Shown one piece after another: positions 38,021 through 48,264 of a DNA stretch of 64,000 nucleotides (position 1 is the stretch's first letter; every line of letters starts with the position of its first letter). The DNA lies in assembly GCF_020907275.1 (NCBI RefSeq), contig NZ_JAJJWI010000004.1, positions 51,773 to 115,772 on the forward strand. The letters run 5' to 3'. A program made the translations under genes and the position numbers. This DNA is from Pontibacter silvestris (GTDB lineage: Bacteria; Bacteroidota; Bacteroidia; Cytophagales; Hymenobacteraceae). The notes below the pieces were generated by a model. It had not been told where the DNA came from. It did no database searches and worked only from the letters and a program-made list of their open reading frames with translations.

Positions 38021-38378
38021 TTAGCGGGTGTCAAGGGCCCGGGTTGTTTATTTAAGTTTATATATGATAAACCTCTGCCGATGCAGGAGGTGGAAATACT
38101 TTAGGTGAAGAATACATCAGCCCATACGTATATAGCAGTACAAGCCGTTGTAGTACAATAGATTATGAGTTAAGCCAAATGCTTTTTTTCTATATAGTAA
38201 GGCGGAAGTGCCTCTATTGGTGGCTTTATGGCCATCTTTAGTTCCTGCGGTTTAGCGGTCAACTCTATTGCTTCAACAGCCGCCCGGAAAATTTGTTTGT
38301 TGAGTTCAGGTGGGAAAGATGAAGATGCTCGCCCACCTGAATCTATAACTGATACAAATATAGTAGTAATTTTATATG
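38021..38378 (-). promoter_or_regulatory. nrdB-nrdA spacer with promoter element and hairpin
   Basis: 358 bp. On the minus strand a TATATTTG -7-type element (38355-38362) starts just after the nrdB stop. About 15 bp later a 10-bp hairpin TTCAGGTGGG / CCCACCTGAA (38305-38314, 38332-38341) begins. Both lie upstream of nrdA, suggesting a separate nrdA transcript with a structured leader. A start-less open frame runs through the region to 38170. Confidence 0.4.
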
Positions 38379-39338
38379 CTAAAAGTCTTCGTCCAGCGAG
38401 AAAACGTTTTTGTCTTTGTCGCCCAGCACTCCTGCTTTTTGATAGTCTCCCACGCGCTTCTCGAAGAAGTTGGTTTTGCCTTGCAGCGAGATCATCTCCA
38501 TAAAGTCGAACGGATTGGCAGAGCCATAGATTTTATGGCAGCCAAGCTCTCCTAATAAGCGGTCAGCCACAAACTCAATGTACTGGCTCATTAGCTTTGC
38601 GTTCATACCTATAAGGTCTACTGGCAGTGCATCTGTCACAAACTCCTGCTCAATGCTTACCGCATCTTTTATAATTTCGACTACACGTTCCTGCGGCAAT
38701 TTATTCTGTAGCATTGAGTACAGCAGACAAGCAAAATCACAGTGTAAGCCTTCGTCGCGGCTGATAAGTTCGTTGGAGAAAGTAAGACCAGGCATCAGGC
38801 CACGCTTCTTCAGCCAGAAAATAGAGCAGAAAGAACCAGAGAAGAATATCCCTTCCACGGCAGCAAAGGCAATCAGGCGCTCTGCAAAGTTTTCGCTCTC
38901 AATCCAGCGTAGTGCCCACTCTCCTTTTCGACCTACAGCAGGTACTGTTTCCAAGGCATTAAACAGGTGGTCTTTTTCAGACTGCTTCTTTACATAAGTG
39001 TCTATCAGCAGAGAGTATGTTTCTGAATGAATGTTTTCCATCATAATCTGGAAGCCATAGAAGCATCGTGCTTCCGGTATTTGCACCTCATTCATGAAGT
39101 TTACAGCTAAGTTCTCGTTAACGATACCATCAGAGGCAGCGAAAAAAGCAAGCACATGGCTGATAAAGTGACGCTCCCCGTCATTCAGGTTCTCCCAGTC
39201 CTTTAGGTCCTGGCCCAAGTCAATCTCCTCGGCTGTCCAGAAACTGGCTTCAGCTTTCTTGTACATTTGCCATACTTCGTCATGCTGAATTGGGAACAAG
39301 ACGAATCTGTTCGGGTTTTCTTTAAGTATTGGCTCCAT
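38379..39338 (-). CDS. nrdB: Ribonucleoside-diphosphate reductase, beta subunit
   Basis: A 319-residue class Ia small subunit holding the diiron-tyrosyl radical cofactor. Ligand-bearing helices: [36 protein letters not shown] (E...EnIHsEtY, radical Tyr) and [16 protein letters not shown]. The C-terminus (VFSLDEDF) is the peptide that docks to the alpha subunit. I use the ATG at 39338 ([15 protein letters not shown]) over a GTG two codons upstream. Confidence 0.95.
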   Translation of the reverse strand: MEPILKENPNRFVLFPIQHDEVWQMYKKAEASFWTAEEIDLGQDLKDWENLNDGERHFISHVLAFFAASDGIVNENLAVNFMNEVQIPEARCFYGFQIMMENIHSETYSLLIDTYVKKQSEKDHLFNALETVPAVGRKGEWALRWIESENFAERLIAFAAVEGIFFSGSFCSIFWLKKRGLMPGLTFSNELISRDEGLHCDFACLLYSMLQNKLPQERVVEIIKDAVSIEQEFVTDALPVDLIGMNAKLMSQYIEFVADRLLGELGCHKIYGSANPFDFMEMISLQGKTNFFEKRVGDYQKAGVLGDKDKNVFSLDEDF

Positions 39339-39987
39339 AAGCACGTAGCATTTATAGTTAAAGGGCTGAACAAAAGCATGTTGTGTAGGCCCTGAATTTC
39401 GAAAGAGTATAGCGGCTACCAGAATAGTGGTTCACCGAATATTTTGAATTCAAATATAGAAATTAGAACTCGATTTTCGGTTTTAAAGTTGTTCAAGTTA
39501 TACACACCGCTTAAAATCTATGTTAATATGTTGGTTGTCTGTATATTAGTTTTGTGTTAACATTGTTATCCACATTGTGGATAACCTATATAATTGCATG
39601 AAAATATTCTTGTATGGCTATAAAGGAGAGTTAAAGTGAGGGGTGTCGGGTTGCGTTAAGCTTATGGTAAATAATAGGCGGGCCTGGAGAGGAGTTACGG
39701 TGATGTGCAGTGTTTTGTAATTATTTAGTGCAGGAGAAACTGTTGATTATTTTGTTTTTTTGTGGATAAGATGGATTTGGTTTATTGGTTGTAAATGCTT
39801 GATATGTAGATTGTAATAAACATTTTTAACAGATGTGTGAAAATGTGTTAGGGTTTTAAACATCGTTTTCCACAAAAATGTGAATAACGATGTGGTTAAT
39901 CAGAATTTATTAAGGGACAATGGTTTGCATGTTTAAAATAAAGTCAGTAATTTTGCGGACTAAATCTAAAAATATACATTGAAGCTG
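39339..39987. other. Candidate chromosomal replication origin (oriC) region
   Basis: 649-bp spacer between divergent nrdB and rplU. Exact matches to the DnaA-box consensus TTWTNCACA: 39498-39506 (+), 39566-39574 (+), 39576-39584 (-), 39761-39769 (-), 39866-39874 (+), 39880-39888 (-). The pair at 39566-39584 is an inverted repeat of two perfect TTATCCACA boxes with one base between. AT-rich stretches at 39718-39760 could unwind. dnaA is not adjacent, which is allowed in Bacteroidota. Cluster seen directly; origin function inferred. Confidence 0.6.
39924..39955 (+). promoter_or_regulatory. rplU-rpmA promoter
   Basis: TTTG at 39924-39927 and TAATTTTG at 39948-39955, 20 bp apart: a full match to the Bacteroidota -33/-7 consensus, giving a leader of about 25-30 nt before the rplU ATG. 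Confidence 0.65.
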
Positions 39988-40299
39988 ATGTACGCAATTG
40001 TAGAAATCGCAGGTCAACAGACCAAAGTAGAGAGCGGTAAGTTCATCTACGCTAACAAGCTTTCCGGCAATGAAGGTGACGCCGTAGAGTTCACCAATGT
40101 TCTTCTTACTGATGACAATGGAACCATCACTGTTGGTGCTCCGTTTGTAAATGGTGTTAAGGTAACTGGAAAAATCCTTACCAGCACTGTAAAAGGCGAC
40201 AAAGTAATCGTCTTCAAAAAGAAGAGAAGAAAAGGATATCGCAAGAAGAATGGCCACCGCCAGCAATTCACGAAGGTCCTGATCGAGAGCATTGGTTAA
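39988..40299 (+). CDS. rplU: 50S ribosomal protein L21
   Basis: A 103-residue L21: MYAIVEIAGQQTKVESGKF at the start (standard L21 opening, so the ATG at 39988 is chosen over the TTG at 39979), KVIVFKKKRRKGYRKKNGHRQ in the rRNA-binding loop. First gene of the rplU-rpmA operon. Confidence 0.97.
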   Translation: MYAIVEIAGQQTKVESGKFIYANKLSGNEGDAVEFTNVLLTDDNGTITVGAPFVNGVKVTGKILTSTVKGDKVIVFKKKRRKGYRKKNGHRQQFTKVLIESIG

Positions 40300-40370
40300 G
40301 CAGTAAGAAGAAATTAATCGTTGAATCTTTTCAGGCATAGTTCTCTATCCTGAGTTAAATAGTTAAGAAA

Positions 40371-40640
40371 ATGGCACACAAAAAAGGAGCTGGTAGTTCG
40401 AACAACGGTCGTGAGTCGCACTCTAAACGACTTGGTGTTAAAATTTACGGTGGCCAGGATATCATCGCTGGTAACATCATTGTAAGACAAAGAGGTACTG
40501 CGCACCACGCGGGAACAAACGTAGGTATTGGTAAAGACCATACCCTGTTTGCTTTAACTGACGGTGTAGTAGAATTCAAAAAAGGCAGAAAGAACCGTTC
40601 TTACGTTTCTGTACTTCCTAAAGTAGAAGCCGAAGCCTAA
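40371..40640 (+). CDS. rpmA: 50S ribosomal protein L27
   Basis: An 89-residue L27 beginning [20 protein letters not shown]. The N-terminal tail reaches the peptidyl-transferase centre; it starts directly with AHKKG, without the cleaved pre-sequence found in Firmicutes. 71 bp after rplU, same transcript. Confidence 0.97.
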   Translation: MAHKKGAGSSNNGRESHSKRLGVKIYGGQDIIAGNIIVRQRGTAHHAGTNVGIGKDHTLFALTDGVVEFKKGRKNRSYVSVLPKVEAEA

Positions 40641-40675
40641 GTCATTTTGCTGTTGATTACAGCAGCAGGAACAGT

Positions 40676-40715
40676 AAAATAGAGAGATGCAGCACATGTA
40701 TCCCTCTATTTTTTT
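40676..40715 (+). terminator. Terminator of rplU-rpmA operon
   Basis: AAAATAGAG / CTCTATTTT (40676-40684, 40704-40712) with a T run. Confidence 0.75.
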
Positions 40716-40835
40716 GCATATAGTGGTATCATCTTCTGCCGGGTATTTTCTGCTCCCGCTTTAGATTCCTTTCAGGCTTGTGAGGCTAACAAAGTGCTCT
40801 GAAAAGAAAGTTTATAAGCCGGTCTGCTTTGTTGA

Positions 40836-41432
40836 TTACTTAATAGTCTGTTGCTTGCCTACGCGGCCACCTTTAATATAAGTATTAAGAGAGATGGCAA
40901 TTCCTGCCAGGTTGAACAGGTGAGCCAGTACCAGGCTATGGTTAGATAAAGAGATACTAAATAAGGCTAATATAAGCCCTGACAGCCACATCAGCCCATA
41001 TTTAGCAGGTGATGTGGCTTTTGTAGGTAAGGTGTAGTTTGTGCGGAACCCTACTAAATGAAGGAGTTTAGGAGCCTCTGCTATCAAAAGGATGAGGTTA
41101 AGTAGCAGGAAGAAAGTAAGTACATAAGGAGTGCCTCTCCACTGCAAGGATATGGTTATGACTAAAGTGCTCAAGACTATAGGAAGTAGTGTAATGGAGC
41201 CTAGAGCGCGGTAACGAAGCGTCAGCAATATAAACCCAACTATTACCTGAGAATAGGCAATAAAGCGGGCAAACAAGCCAAGGTTGTACTCCGACAGCCG
41301 TTCCTCCAGCCAAGGTGGCCCCATTACACCAGGAAACTTATGCTCAAAATAAAGCTTTGCCATACCAGCCGTAAAAAATATGATTCCTAGAAACACGCTG
41401 ATGCCGTTCAGGAAAAATGTCTTAAAGTTCAT
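40836..41432 (-). CDS. DoxX-like membrane protein
   Basis: A 198-residue protein with about six helices. The N-terminal helix FLNGISVFLGIIFFTAGMAKLYFEHKFP is DoxX/MauE-like, with the conserved Gly and Lys. Later helices IVGFILLTLRY and FFLLLNLILLIAEAPKL. I start at 41432 (MNFKTFFLNG) and not at 41462. Function unknown; the family includes quinone-linked and redox partner proteins. Confidence 0.65.
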   Translation of the reverse strand: MNFKTFFLNGISVFLGIIFFTAGMAKLYFEHKFPGVMGPPWLEERLSEYNLGLFARFIAYSQVIVGFILLTLRYRALGSITLLPIVLSTLVITISLQWRGTPYVLTFFLLLNLILLIAEAPKLLHLVGFRTNYTLPTKATSPAKYGLMWLSGLILALFSISLSNHSLVLAHLFNLAGIAISLNTYIKGGRVGKQQTIK

Positions 41433-41655
41433 TGCAATAGCTTTTGATAGATGTTCTGTCACTTATCAAGTTACCTGTTTTAATGTAATAATAGAGATAA
41501 GATATATCAATAAACCTGCTTTGCAGAATACTTGCCAAGGTAAATAGCTTTCTAAGCCGAGTTGCTTAACCCGTATATTCCATAGCTGAAGTTGCAGAGT
41601 TACAATTAAACGAAACAAAATTTCATATACTGCATATATCTTTTTAACTTGCAAC

Positions 41656-41763
41656 TTCTTATCAAGAAAGACTGAGGGACAGGGCCCAAAGACGTCTTAG
41701 CAACCTTGGGTAATGCCTAGGTGCTAACTCCCTCCTGGTAACCACAGCCAGGGAAGATAAGAA
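41656..41763 (+). promoter_or_regulatory. SAM-I (S-box) riboswitch upstream of metH
   Basis: The S-box layout is clear: P1 strand TTCTTATC (41656-41663) pairing with GATAAGAA (41756-41763), followed by AAGAAAGACTGAGGGACAGGGCCC, AGCAACCTTGGG and GGTGCTAACTCCC, which hold the SAM-pocket and kink-turn residues. Located 74 bp before the metH start. SAM binding is expected to lower metH-metF expression. The downstream segment 41786-41800 pairs with 41658-41672 in 14 of 15 positions and is a candidate anti-aptamer switch. Confidence 0.9.
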
Positions 41764-41836
41764 AGTCCATCCTACCCTTGGGTGTGTCTCTCTTGATAAG
41801 CGAAAGCAGATGATTTAAGAGAAGAAGACACTGTAC

Positions 41837-44800
41837 ATGAAAAATAATCCTATTTACAAGTTGCTGAAAGAGCGTGTTTTAGTGCTGGATGGTGCTATGG
41901 GTACCATGATTCAGCGGTACAAGCTGGAAGAAAGCGACTTTAGAGGAGAGCGTTTCAAGAACCATCCTACCGATCTAAAAGGAAACAACGACCTTTTATC
42001 TATCACACGTCCGGACATCATCAAGGCCATTCACCTGGAGTACCTGCAGGCTGGGGCAGATATTGTAGAAACGAATACCTTTAGTGGGACCAGCATAGCC
42101 ATGGCCGATTACCAGATGGAAGACCTGGTGTATGAGCTAAACTATGAATCGGCAAGGCTGGCGCGCGAGGCGGCATCAGAAGTAACAGCACAGCAACCTG
42201 ATAAACCTCGTTTTGTAGCAGGTGCTATCGGGCCAACCAACCGAACAGCTTCTCTTTCTCCGGATGTTAATAACCCTGGCTACCGCGCCATTACCTTCGA
42301 CCAGTTAGTAGAGGCTTATTATGAGCAGGTACGTGGCCTGGTAGATGGTGGGGCTGATCTGCTTTTGATAGAAACTGTCTTCGATACACTGAATTGTAAA
42401 GCCGCTTTGTTTGCTGTGCAGCAGTACGTGGAAGATGGCGGTAAGGAGTTGCCTATTATGGTGTCAGGAACAATAACAGATGCCAGTGGCCGTACTTTAT
42501 CAGGCCAGACAGTAGAGGCCTTCTGGAACTCCATTTCGCACGCCTCTATTATTAGTATAGGCTTTAACTGCGCCTTAGGTGCCCGCCAGTTAAAGACGCA
42601 TATACAGGAATTGTCCCGCATAGCCGATGTGCATATAAGTGCTTATCCAAATGCAGGTTTACCCAATGCCTTTGGCGAATATGATGAAACTGCCCAGGAA
42701 ATGGGTGCTGTGGTAGAAGAGTACCTTAAAGAAGGGCTGATAAATATATTAGGCGGCTGCTGCGGTACTACGCCGCCGCACATTGCCAGAATTGCTGAAT
42801 TAGCTGCCAATTATAAGCCACGCGCTGTTCCAGAGCTTGCTCCTCTGCCACGCTATAGTGGCTTAGAACCACTTACCATTACCCCGGAAACGCTGTTTGT
42901 AAACGTTGGGGAACGCGCCAACGTGACAGGCTCCAAGAAATTTGCCCGCCTTATTGTAGAAGGTAAGTTTGAAGAAGCCTTATCTGTCGTGCAACAGCAG
43001 GTAGAGGGTGGAGCCCAGATTATAGACGTGAACATGGACGAAGGTATGCTGGACTCTGAAGAGGCCATGACTAACTTTCTGAACCTGATTGCCTCTGAGC
43101 CAGATATCGCAAAGCTGCCCATTATGATCGACTCTTCTAAGTGGAGTGTGTTGGAGGCAGGTTTGAAATGTGTACAGGGTAAGTCTATTGTTAACTCCAT
43201 CAGCTTAAAAGAAGGCGAAGAAAACTTTAAGAAGCAGGCCCGCAAAGTGCGCCAGTATGGTGCCGCTGCGGTCGTAATGGCTTTCGATGAGCAGGGTCAG
43301 GCTGATACCTTAGAGCGTAGGGTTGAAATTTGCGGGCGAGCCTACCGCATCCTGACAGAGGAAGTTGGCTTTCCGCCGCAAGACATTATTTTTGACCCGA
43401 ACATATTAGCCATCGCCACTGGTATAGAAGAGCATAATAACTATGCTGTAGAGTATCTGGAGTCGGTGAAGTGGATAAAGCAAAATCTGCCACATGCTCT
43501 GGTAAGTGGTGGTGTGAGTAACCTGTCGTTCTCTTTCCGGGGCAATGACCTGGTGCGGGAGGCAATGCACACGGTATTTCTGTACTATGCTGTGCAGGCG
43601 GGTATGGATATGGGTATTGTAAATGCCGGTATGTTGGGTATTTATGAAGAGGTGCCGAAGGAACTGCGGGATCTGATCGAGGATGTTATCTTCAATCGCC
43701 ACCCAGATGCTACGGAGCGCCTTGTAACATATGCCGAAACCATCAAGGGTAAAGGTAAAACAGCCACGAAAGAGGATACTGCCTGGCGTGATGCTCCTGT
43801 AGAAGAACGCCTGAAGCATGCACTGGTAAAAGGTATTGTAGAGTTTATTGATCAAGATACCGAAGAAGCCCGTCAGAAGGCAGACAAGACTCTGCACGTG
43901 ATTGAAGGGCCATTGATGGCTGGGATGACTGTGGTGGGAGACTTGTTTGGCGCTGGTAAAATGTTCCTGCCGCAGGTAGTAAAGAGTGCGCGTGTAATGA
44001 AGAAGTCCGTGGCTTACCTGCTGCCTTTTATGGAGCAGGAGAAGCTGGAATCAGATACAAGCTCCAAGTCAACGGCAGGTACTATTCTAATGGCTACTGT
44101 AAAAGGTGACGTGCACGACATTGGTAAAAATATTGTGGGTGTGGTACTGGCCTGCAATAATTATGAGGTAATAGACCTGGGCGTGATGGTGCCTTTGGAT
44201 AAAATATTAGCGGAGGCAGAAGCACAGAAAGTAGATATCATTGGCTTGAGCGGTCTTATTACTCCGTCACTGGATGAGATGGTGTATGTAGCGCAGGAGA
44301 TGGAGCGCAGAAGTATGAAGATACCACTGCTGATTGGTGGAGCTACAACATCTAGAGTGCATACTGCCGTAAAAATAGCGCCGCAGTACAGCGGGCCGGT
44401 GGTGCACGTGCACGATGCCTCCCGTAGTGTTACAGTGGTCGGCAGCCTGCTGGGCAGCAACCGCGATGAGTATGTAGCAGAAATCAAAGAACAATACGAG
44501 AAGCTTCGCACAGACCACTACGGTCGCACGAAAGATCGTGCTTTTGCAAAAATAGAAGAGGCTCGTGCCAATAAATTTAAGGTAGACTGGTCTGGCACAA
44601 ACCCGGTTAAACCAAGCTTCCTGGGCAATAAAGTGTTCAATAATTATCCTTTAGCGGAGATTGTACCATACATCGACTGGACTCCTTTCTTTCATACCTG
44701 GGAGTTAAAACGCCAGTATCCAAAGATCCTGGATGATCCGGAGTTAGGAACGGAAGCACGTAAACTGTTTGCTGATGCACAGGAAATGCTGCAGCAAATT

Positions 44801-45550
44801 GTAGATAAAGCTTTGCTGGAAGCTCGTGCTGTTGTCGGTTTTTATCCTGCCAATACCGAAGACGATGATACCATTGTCGTGTATAAGGACGATGCCCGGA
44901 AAGAAGTGCTTACCGAGTTCCATACGCTGCGGCAACAAGGTAAGAAAGGCGATAAAGTACCAAACATGGCTTTCTCTGACTTTATCGCTCCTAAAGATAC
45001 AGGCATTCAGGATTACATAGGAGGCTTTGCAGTATCAGCAGGCTTTGGTATTGAGAAGCTGTTGGAGCAGTACGAGGCCGAGCACGACGATTACCGTTCT
45101 ATTATGGTAAAGGCGTTGGCCGATCGTTTAGCCGAAGCATTTGCGGAGTTAATGCATGCGAAGGTACGAAAGGAACTGTGGGGATATGCGCCAGAGGAGA
45201 GTCTGGAGAATGCTGACCTGATAAAAGAGCAGTATCAGGGTATTCGTCCTGCGCCTGGTTACCCAGGTTGCCCGGATCACACGGAAAAGATCACGCTGTT
45301 TAATTTGCTAAAAGCTGATGAACAGGCAGGAATCATTCTGACAGAAAACCTGGCCATGTATCCAGCCTCTTCGGTAAGTGGTTTGTACTTCTCGCACCCA
45401 GAGTCGCGTTACTTTGGCTTGGGCAAAATTGGCGAAGATCAGGTAGCTGACATTGCACGTCGTAAAGGTATGCCGCAGGAGGAACTGGAGCGATGGTTAT
45501 CGCCTAACCTGAACTATGATCCGCAGCCTGTAGCGCAGCAAGCAGTATAA
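41837..45550 (+). CDS. metH: Cobalamin-dependent methionine synthase
   Basis: A 1237-residue full-length MetH: homocysteine to methionine using methyl-tetrahydrofolate and cobalamin. N-terminal homocysteine domain ([11 protein letters not shown], residues 18-28; zinc ligands in GFNCALG and [12 protein letters not shown]), pterin domain ([15 protein letters not shown]), cap and B12-binding domain with the cobalamin-ligand motif [11 protein letters not shown] near 757, and the C-terminal SAM/activation domain ([15 protein letters not shown] near 1136). All four modules present. Regulated by the SAM-I riboswitch. Confidence 0.97.
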   Translation: MKNNPIYKLLKERVLVLDGAMGTMIQRYKLEESDFRGERFKNHPTDLKGNNDLLSITRPDIIKAIHLEYLQAGADIVETNTFSGTSIAMADYQMEDLVYELNYESARLAREAASEVTAQQPDKPRFVAGAIGPTNRTASLSPDVNNPGYRAITFDQLVEAYYEQVRGLVDGGADLLLIETVFDTLNCKAALFAVQQYVEDGGKELPIMVSGTITDASGRTLSGQTVEAFWNSISHASIISIGFNCALGARQLKTHIQELSRIADVHISAYPNAGLPNAFGEYDETAQEMGAVVEEYLKEGLINILGGCCGTTPPHIARIAELAANYKPRAVPELAPLPRYSGLEPLTITPETLFVNVGERANVTGSKKFARLIVEGKFEEALSVVQQQVEGGAQIIDVNMDEGMLDSEEAMTNFLNLIASEPDIAKLPIMIDSSKWSVLEAGLKCVQGKSIVNSISLKEGEENFKKQARKVRQYGAAAVVMAFDEQGQADTLERRVEICGRAYRILTEEVGFPPQDIIFDPNILAIATGIEEHNNYAVEYLESVKWIKQNLPHALVSGGVSNLSFSFRGNDLVREAMHTVFLYYAVQAGMDMGIVNAGMLGIYEEVPKELRDLIEDVIFNRHPDATERLVTYAETIKGKGKTATKEDTAWRDAPVEERLKHALVKGIVEFIDQDTEEARQKADKTLHVIEGPLMAGMTVVGDLFGAGKMFLPQVVKSARVMKKSVAYLLPFMEQEKLESDTSSKSTAGTILMATVKGDVHDIGKNIVGVVLACNNYEVIDLGVMVPLDKILAEAEAQKVDIIGLSGLITPSLDEMVYVAQEMERRSMKIPLLIGGATTSRVHTAVKIAPQYSGPVVHVHDASRSVTVVGSLLGSNRDEYVAEIKEQYEKLRTDHYGRTKDRAFAKIEEARANKFKVDWSGTNPVKPSFLGNKVFNNYPLAEIVPYIDWTPFFHTWELKRQYPKILDDPELGTEARKLFADAQEMLQQIVDKALLEARAVVGFYPANTEDDDTIVVYKDDARKEVLTEFHTLRQQGKKGDKVPNMAFSDFIAPKDTGIQDYIGGFAVSAGFGIEKLLEQYEAEHDDYRSIMVKALADRLAEAFAELMHAKVRKELWGYAPEESLENADLIKEQYQGIRPAPGYPGCPDHTEKITLFNLLKADEQAGIILTENLAMYPASSVSGLYFSHPESRYFGLGKIGEDQVADIARRKGMPQEELERWLSPNLNYDPQPVAQQAV

Positions 45551-45567
45551 ATAAAGACAGTAGGTTT

Positions 45568-45619
45568 TAAACATCAGATTTCCCTTTAGCAGTACTAGGT
45601 ACAGAATTCTTGATGTTTA
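45568..45619 (+). other. Hairpin in metH-metF spacer
   Basis: TAAACATCA / TGATGTTTA (45568-45576, 45611-45619), 9-bp stem in the 138-bp gap. No T run, so not a clear terminator; it may affect transcript stability between the two genes. Confidence 0.4.
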
Positions 45620-45688
45620 GGAACAGGAAAACAAAATGCCTAAATCTAGTGCTTAACATTTAACAGAAGCATCACCCTAAAACGATAC

Positions 45689-46642
45689 ATGAAAGTTACG
45701 GAGCATTTTAACAACGCAAATAAGACCTTATTTACTTTTGAGATACTACCACCTCTGAAAGGTGAAAATATGCGGACGCTTTTCGATCACATAGATCCGT
45801 TGATGGAGTTTAAGCCACCTTTTATTGATGTGACATATCATCGTGAAGAGTATGTGTACAAGCAGCGAGGCAATGGCCTGTTAGAAAAAATCACGACACG
45901 CAAACGCCCGGGTACGGTAGGAATCTGTGCTGCTATCCAGAACCACTATAAAGTAGATACAGTGCCGCACCTGATCTGTGGTGGCTTTAGCAAAGAGGAA
46001 ACTGAAAATGCGCTTATTGATCTGCACTTTTTAGGTATTGATAATGTGCTGGTGCTGCGGGGAGATTGTGTAAAGAGCGAAGCACGTTTTGTGCCTGAGC
46101 CAGGAGGGCATGCTTATGCTACTGACCTGCTGGAGCAGGTGGTTAATATGAACAATGGCTGCTACTTAGATGATGAGCAAGCCAGTAACAACAGTACAGA
46201 CTTTTGTATAGGCGTTGCAGGTTACCCGGAGAAGCATTCGGAGGCCCCTAACTTAAAAGCAGACCTGCGCTGGCTGAAGAAAAAAATAGAGTTAGGTGCG
46301 GATTATATTGTAACGCAAATGTTCTTCGATAATCAGAAGTACTTTGACTTTGTGAACCTTTGTCGTGCAGAGGGTATCAATGTGCCTATTATCCCAGGTT
46401 TGAAGCCGATAACCACAAAAAATCAGCTTACTGTATTACCAAGTATATTTCATATTGATATACCTGCTGACCTGGCAGATGCTGTAGATGCTTGTACTGA
46501 TAACAAAGCCGCTGCACAAGTCGGGGTAGAGTGGGCCATCAAACAGTCTAAAGAACTCATGGAGTTTGGTGTACCGTGTCTGCATTACTATTCAATGGGT
46601 AAGTCTGGCTCTGTAAGAAAGGTAGCTGAAGCATTGTTTTAG
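45689..46642 (+). CDS. metF: Methylenetetrahydrofolate reductase
   Basis: A 317-residue flavoprotein making 5-methyl-THF, the methyl donor for MetH. Motifs: FTFEILPPLKG at the start (catalytic Glu), ICAAIQNHYKVDTVPHLICGG, VLVLRGDC, IGVAGYPEKHSEAPN and VTQMFFDN. Length is slightly above the usual 290-300. Downstream of metH in the same direction, so it shares the riboswitch transcript unless a promoter exists in the 138-bp gap. Confidence 0.95.
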   Translation: MKVTEHFNNANKTLFTFEILPPLKGENMRTLFDHIDPLMEFKPPFIDVTYHREEYVYKQRGNGLLEKITTRKRPGTVGICAAIQNHYKVDTVPHLICGGFSKEETENALIDLHFLGIDNVLVLRGDCVKSEARFVPEPGGHAYATDLLEQVVNMNNGCYLDDEQASNNSTDFCIGVAGYPEKHSEAPNLKADLRWLKKKIELGADYIVTQMFFDNQKYFDFVNLCRAEGINVPIIPGLKPITTKNQLTVLPSIFHIDIPADLADAVDACTDNKAAAQVGVEWAIKQSKELMEFGVPCLHYYSMGKSGSVRKVAEALF

Positions 46643-46660
46643 AACTATAATTTGTACTAA

Positions 46661-46707
46661 ATATTGAGAGCCGTAGCTGTACCAGTTGCGGCTCTCAATA
46701 TTTTTTA
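46661..46707. terminator. Bidirectional terminator after metF
   Basis: ATATTGAGAGCCG / CGGCTCTCAATAT (46661-46673, 46689-46701), then TTTTTT. It overlaps the end of the convergent cyclase gene. Confidence 0.85.
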
Positions 46708-47462
46708 AGCCTGTAGAGTACAGGCTTACTCGGGCTTACATCAAGCTCTAAACTGGCTATTTGGATATTCAACAGGTACAGGCCATCTTCTATTGCATCA
46801 GGTACATAAATAAGTTCTGTAATAGTCGCGTTTCGACGGGTGTTGTGCGGGTATTGCCAGAAGGCGTGGTGTGCCAGTAGCTTTCCATCGTCCTGCTCCC
46901 GGTCAACGGAGGGTAAATCCAGCAGTAGGTGCTCTGTCCCCTGCTCTGCCAGTAAACTTGCAATGCGATGATCTATATAAGGAGGATTGGTTCCAGAATA
47001 GTGGCGGCTGAGCTTTGAGTTAGTGTTAGGCAAGGTGCGAAGTATAAGGGCTTCTGGCATTTCTTCTTGATGAAGTTGCTTTTCTACATCTTCCAGCGTA
47101 ATTACCTCATCTCCGTTAGCCTGCTTCTGTGGCGCTACTGTTATCAACTTTGCCGCGAACATAAAGCGGTGCAGGCAGTTATTAATGGTCGCATCTGTAT
47201 CTGTTGAAATATGTCCATAGCACTCAGTGTGGGTGCCATTACCATGCGGCGTTAGATGTACTCGTTTATAGTTTGTGCTGCCTCCCGCTGCCACGCTGCC
47301 TACAAAATCACCTACACGTACTACATTAAACACGGCTGGCTCAGCCCAAAAGCACTCCGGTTGTAGCTGCCCATCGTGCAATGGCATAGAAATATCCAAC
47401 GGCTCCAGCGGATTAAAGGTGTACGTTTGGTTTTGGTAGGTAACAGAGGCTGTGCTGATCAT
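46695..47462 (-). CDS. Cyclase-family protein (kynurenine formamidase-like)
   Basis: A 255-residue metal hydrolase of the cyclase/KynB fold. The zinc motif is HGNGTHTECYGH (residues near 73-84). Other elements: LLLDLPSVDREQDDGKLLAHHAFW and ELIYVPDAIEDGLYLLNIQ. It could hydrolyse a formamide or lactone, but no tryptophan-degradation genes are near. Its stop lies inside the metF terminator. Confidence 0.88.
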   Translation of the reverse strand: MISTASVTYQNQTYTFNPLEPLDISMPLHDGQLQPECFWAEPAVFNVVRVGDFVGSVAAGGSTNYKRVHLTPHGNGTHTECYGHISTDTDATINNCLHRFMFAAKLITVAPQKQANGDEVITLEDVEKQLHQEEMPEALILRTLPNTNSKLSRHYSGTNPPYIDHRIASLLAEQGTEHLLLDLPSVDREQDDGKLLAHHAFWQYPHNTRRNATITELIYVPDAIEDGLYLLNIQIASLELDVSPSKPVLYRLKKY

Positions 47463-47927
47463 ACATTATACTTTTTGGCAAGTATAAGGAAAATGCTCAA
47501 ATATATTCCTCCTGCTGCAAGAGAGGCACAACCTAAAGGGCTAGGCATATAACCTGTATTAGTAGGTTGCTTTAAGAGTATGCCTTATAACAATAGATGC
47601 TACAGGTGATTTACGCAGAAAAGTTAAGTGGTGCAATGGGAACTGAACTACTACAGGTTGAATAAACCGTCAGGTTTATGAATAATATCAATGGTGGAAG
47701 ATAATAAAATGGCTTTTTTTAGAAACTGAAACAGGGCTTTAAACTCGATTTTGAAGTTACTTTGGGGTGGTTTTTTTACTGAGAAATTTGTCTTTGAACA
47801 GTTGTTAGGCTGTTGAGGACTTCAGAAGGGGCTGTTCTAAATGTTACCTTTTCTTGTTTTAATTCCTTTTCTGAGAACTCAGCCTGGTTTATTTTCAGGT
47901 ATTAATTAATATTCCCAACTTTTAGTG
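47463..47927. other. Intergenic region, nothing recognised
   Basis: 465 bp of AT-rich DNA upstream of the cyclase gene and a small ORF. No RNA or strong hairpin seen. Confidence 0.45.
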
Positions 47928-48110
47928 ATGGTTATGGCAGAGGTATTTACTTGTATTGTGCTTTTGTTGGATGTGTTATTCCTCGGTTACATCTTATACG
48001 TAGTTTGTAAAATAGGGTTCAGAAAGTTTAAAGAATACAAAAGCTACCTAAAAGAGCAGCAGCGGCGAATCTATCTAAGGAATATAGAAATGAACAAAAG
48101 CCTAGCTTAA
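47928..48110 (+). CDS. Possible small single-pass membrane protein
   Basis: About 60 codons: one N-terminal hydrophobic helix (FTCIVLLLDVLFLGYILYVV) followed by a very basic, polar tail (KFKEYKSYLKEQQRRIYLRN). Shape fits a small membrane protein with a cytoplasmic tail. No family recognised. Confidence 0.4.
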   Translation: MVMAEVFTCIVLLLDVLFLGYILYVVCKIGFRKFKEYKSYLKEQQRRIYLRNIEMNKSLA

Positions 48111-48264
48111 GCATCGCCTGCATGCGGCTATAAACAAGTTCGTTCTGCTTTTTGGTACAACATACAGCCTCGTTTAACTCCTTCGGCAACAGTAAATTTT
48201 TATAGACAAATGCATAGAAGTAGCTTTCCTTGCCCCAATAGCTGCTTCTTGTGCAGCGAAAGAT

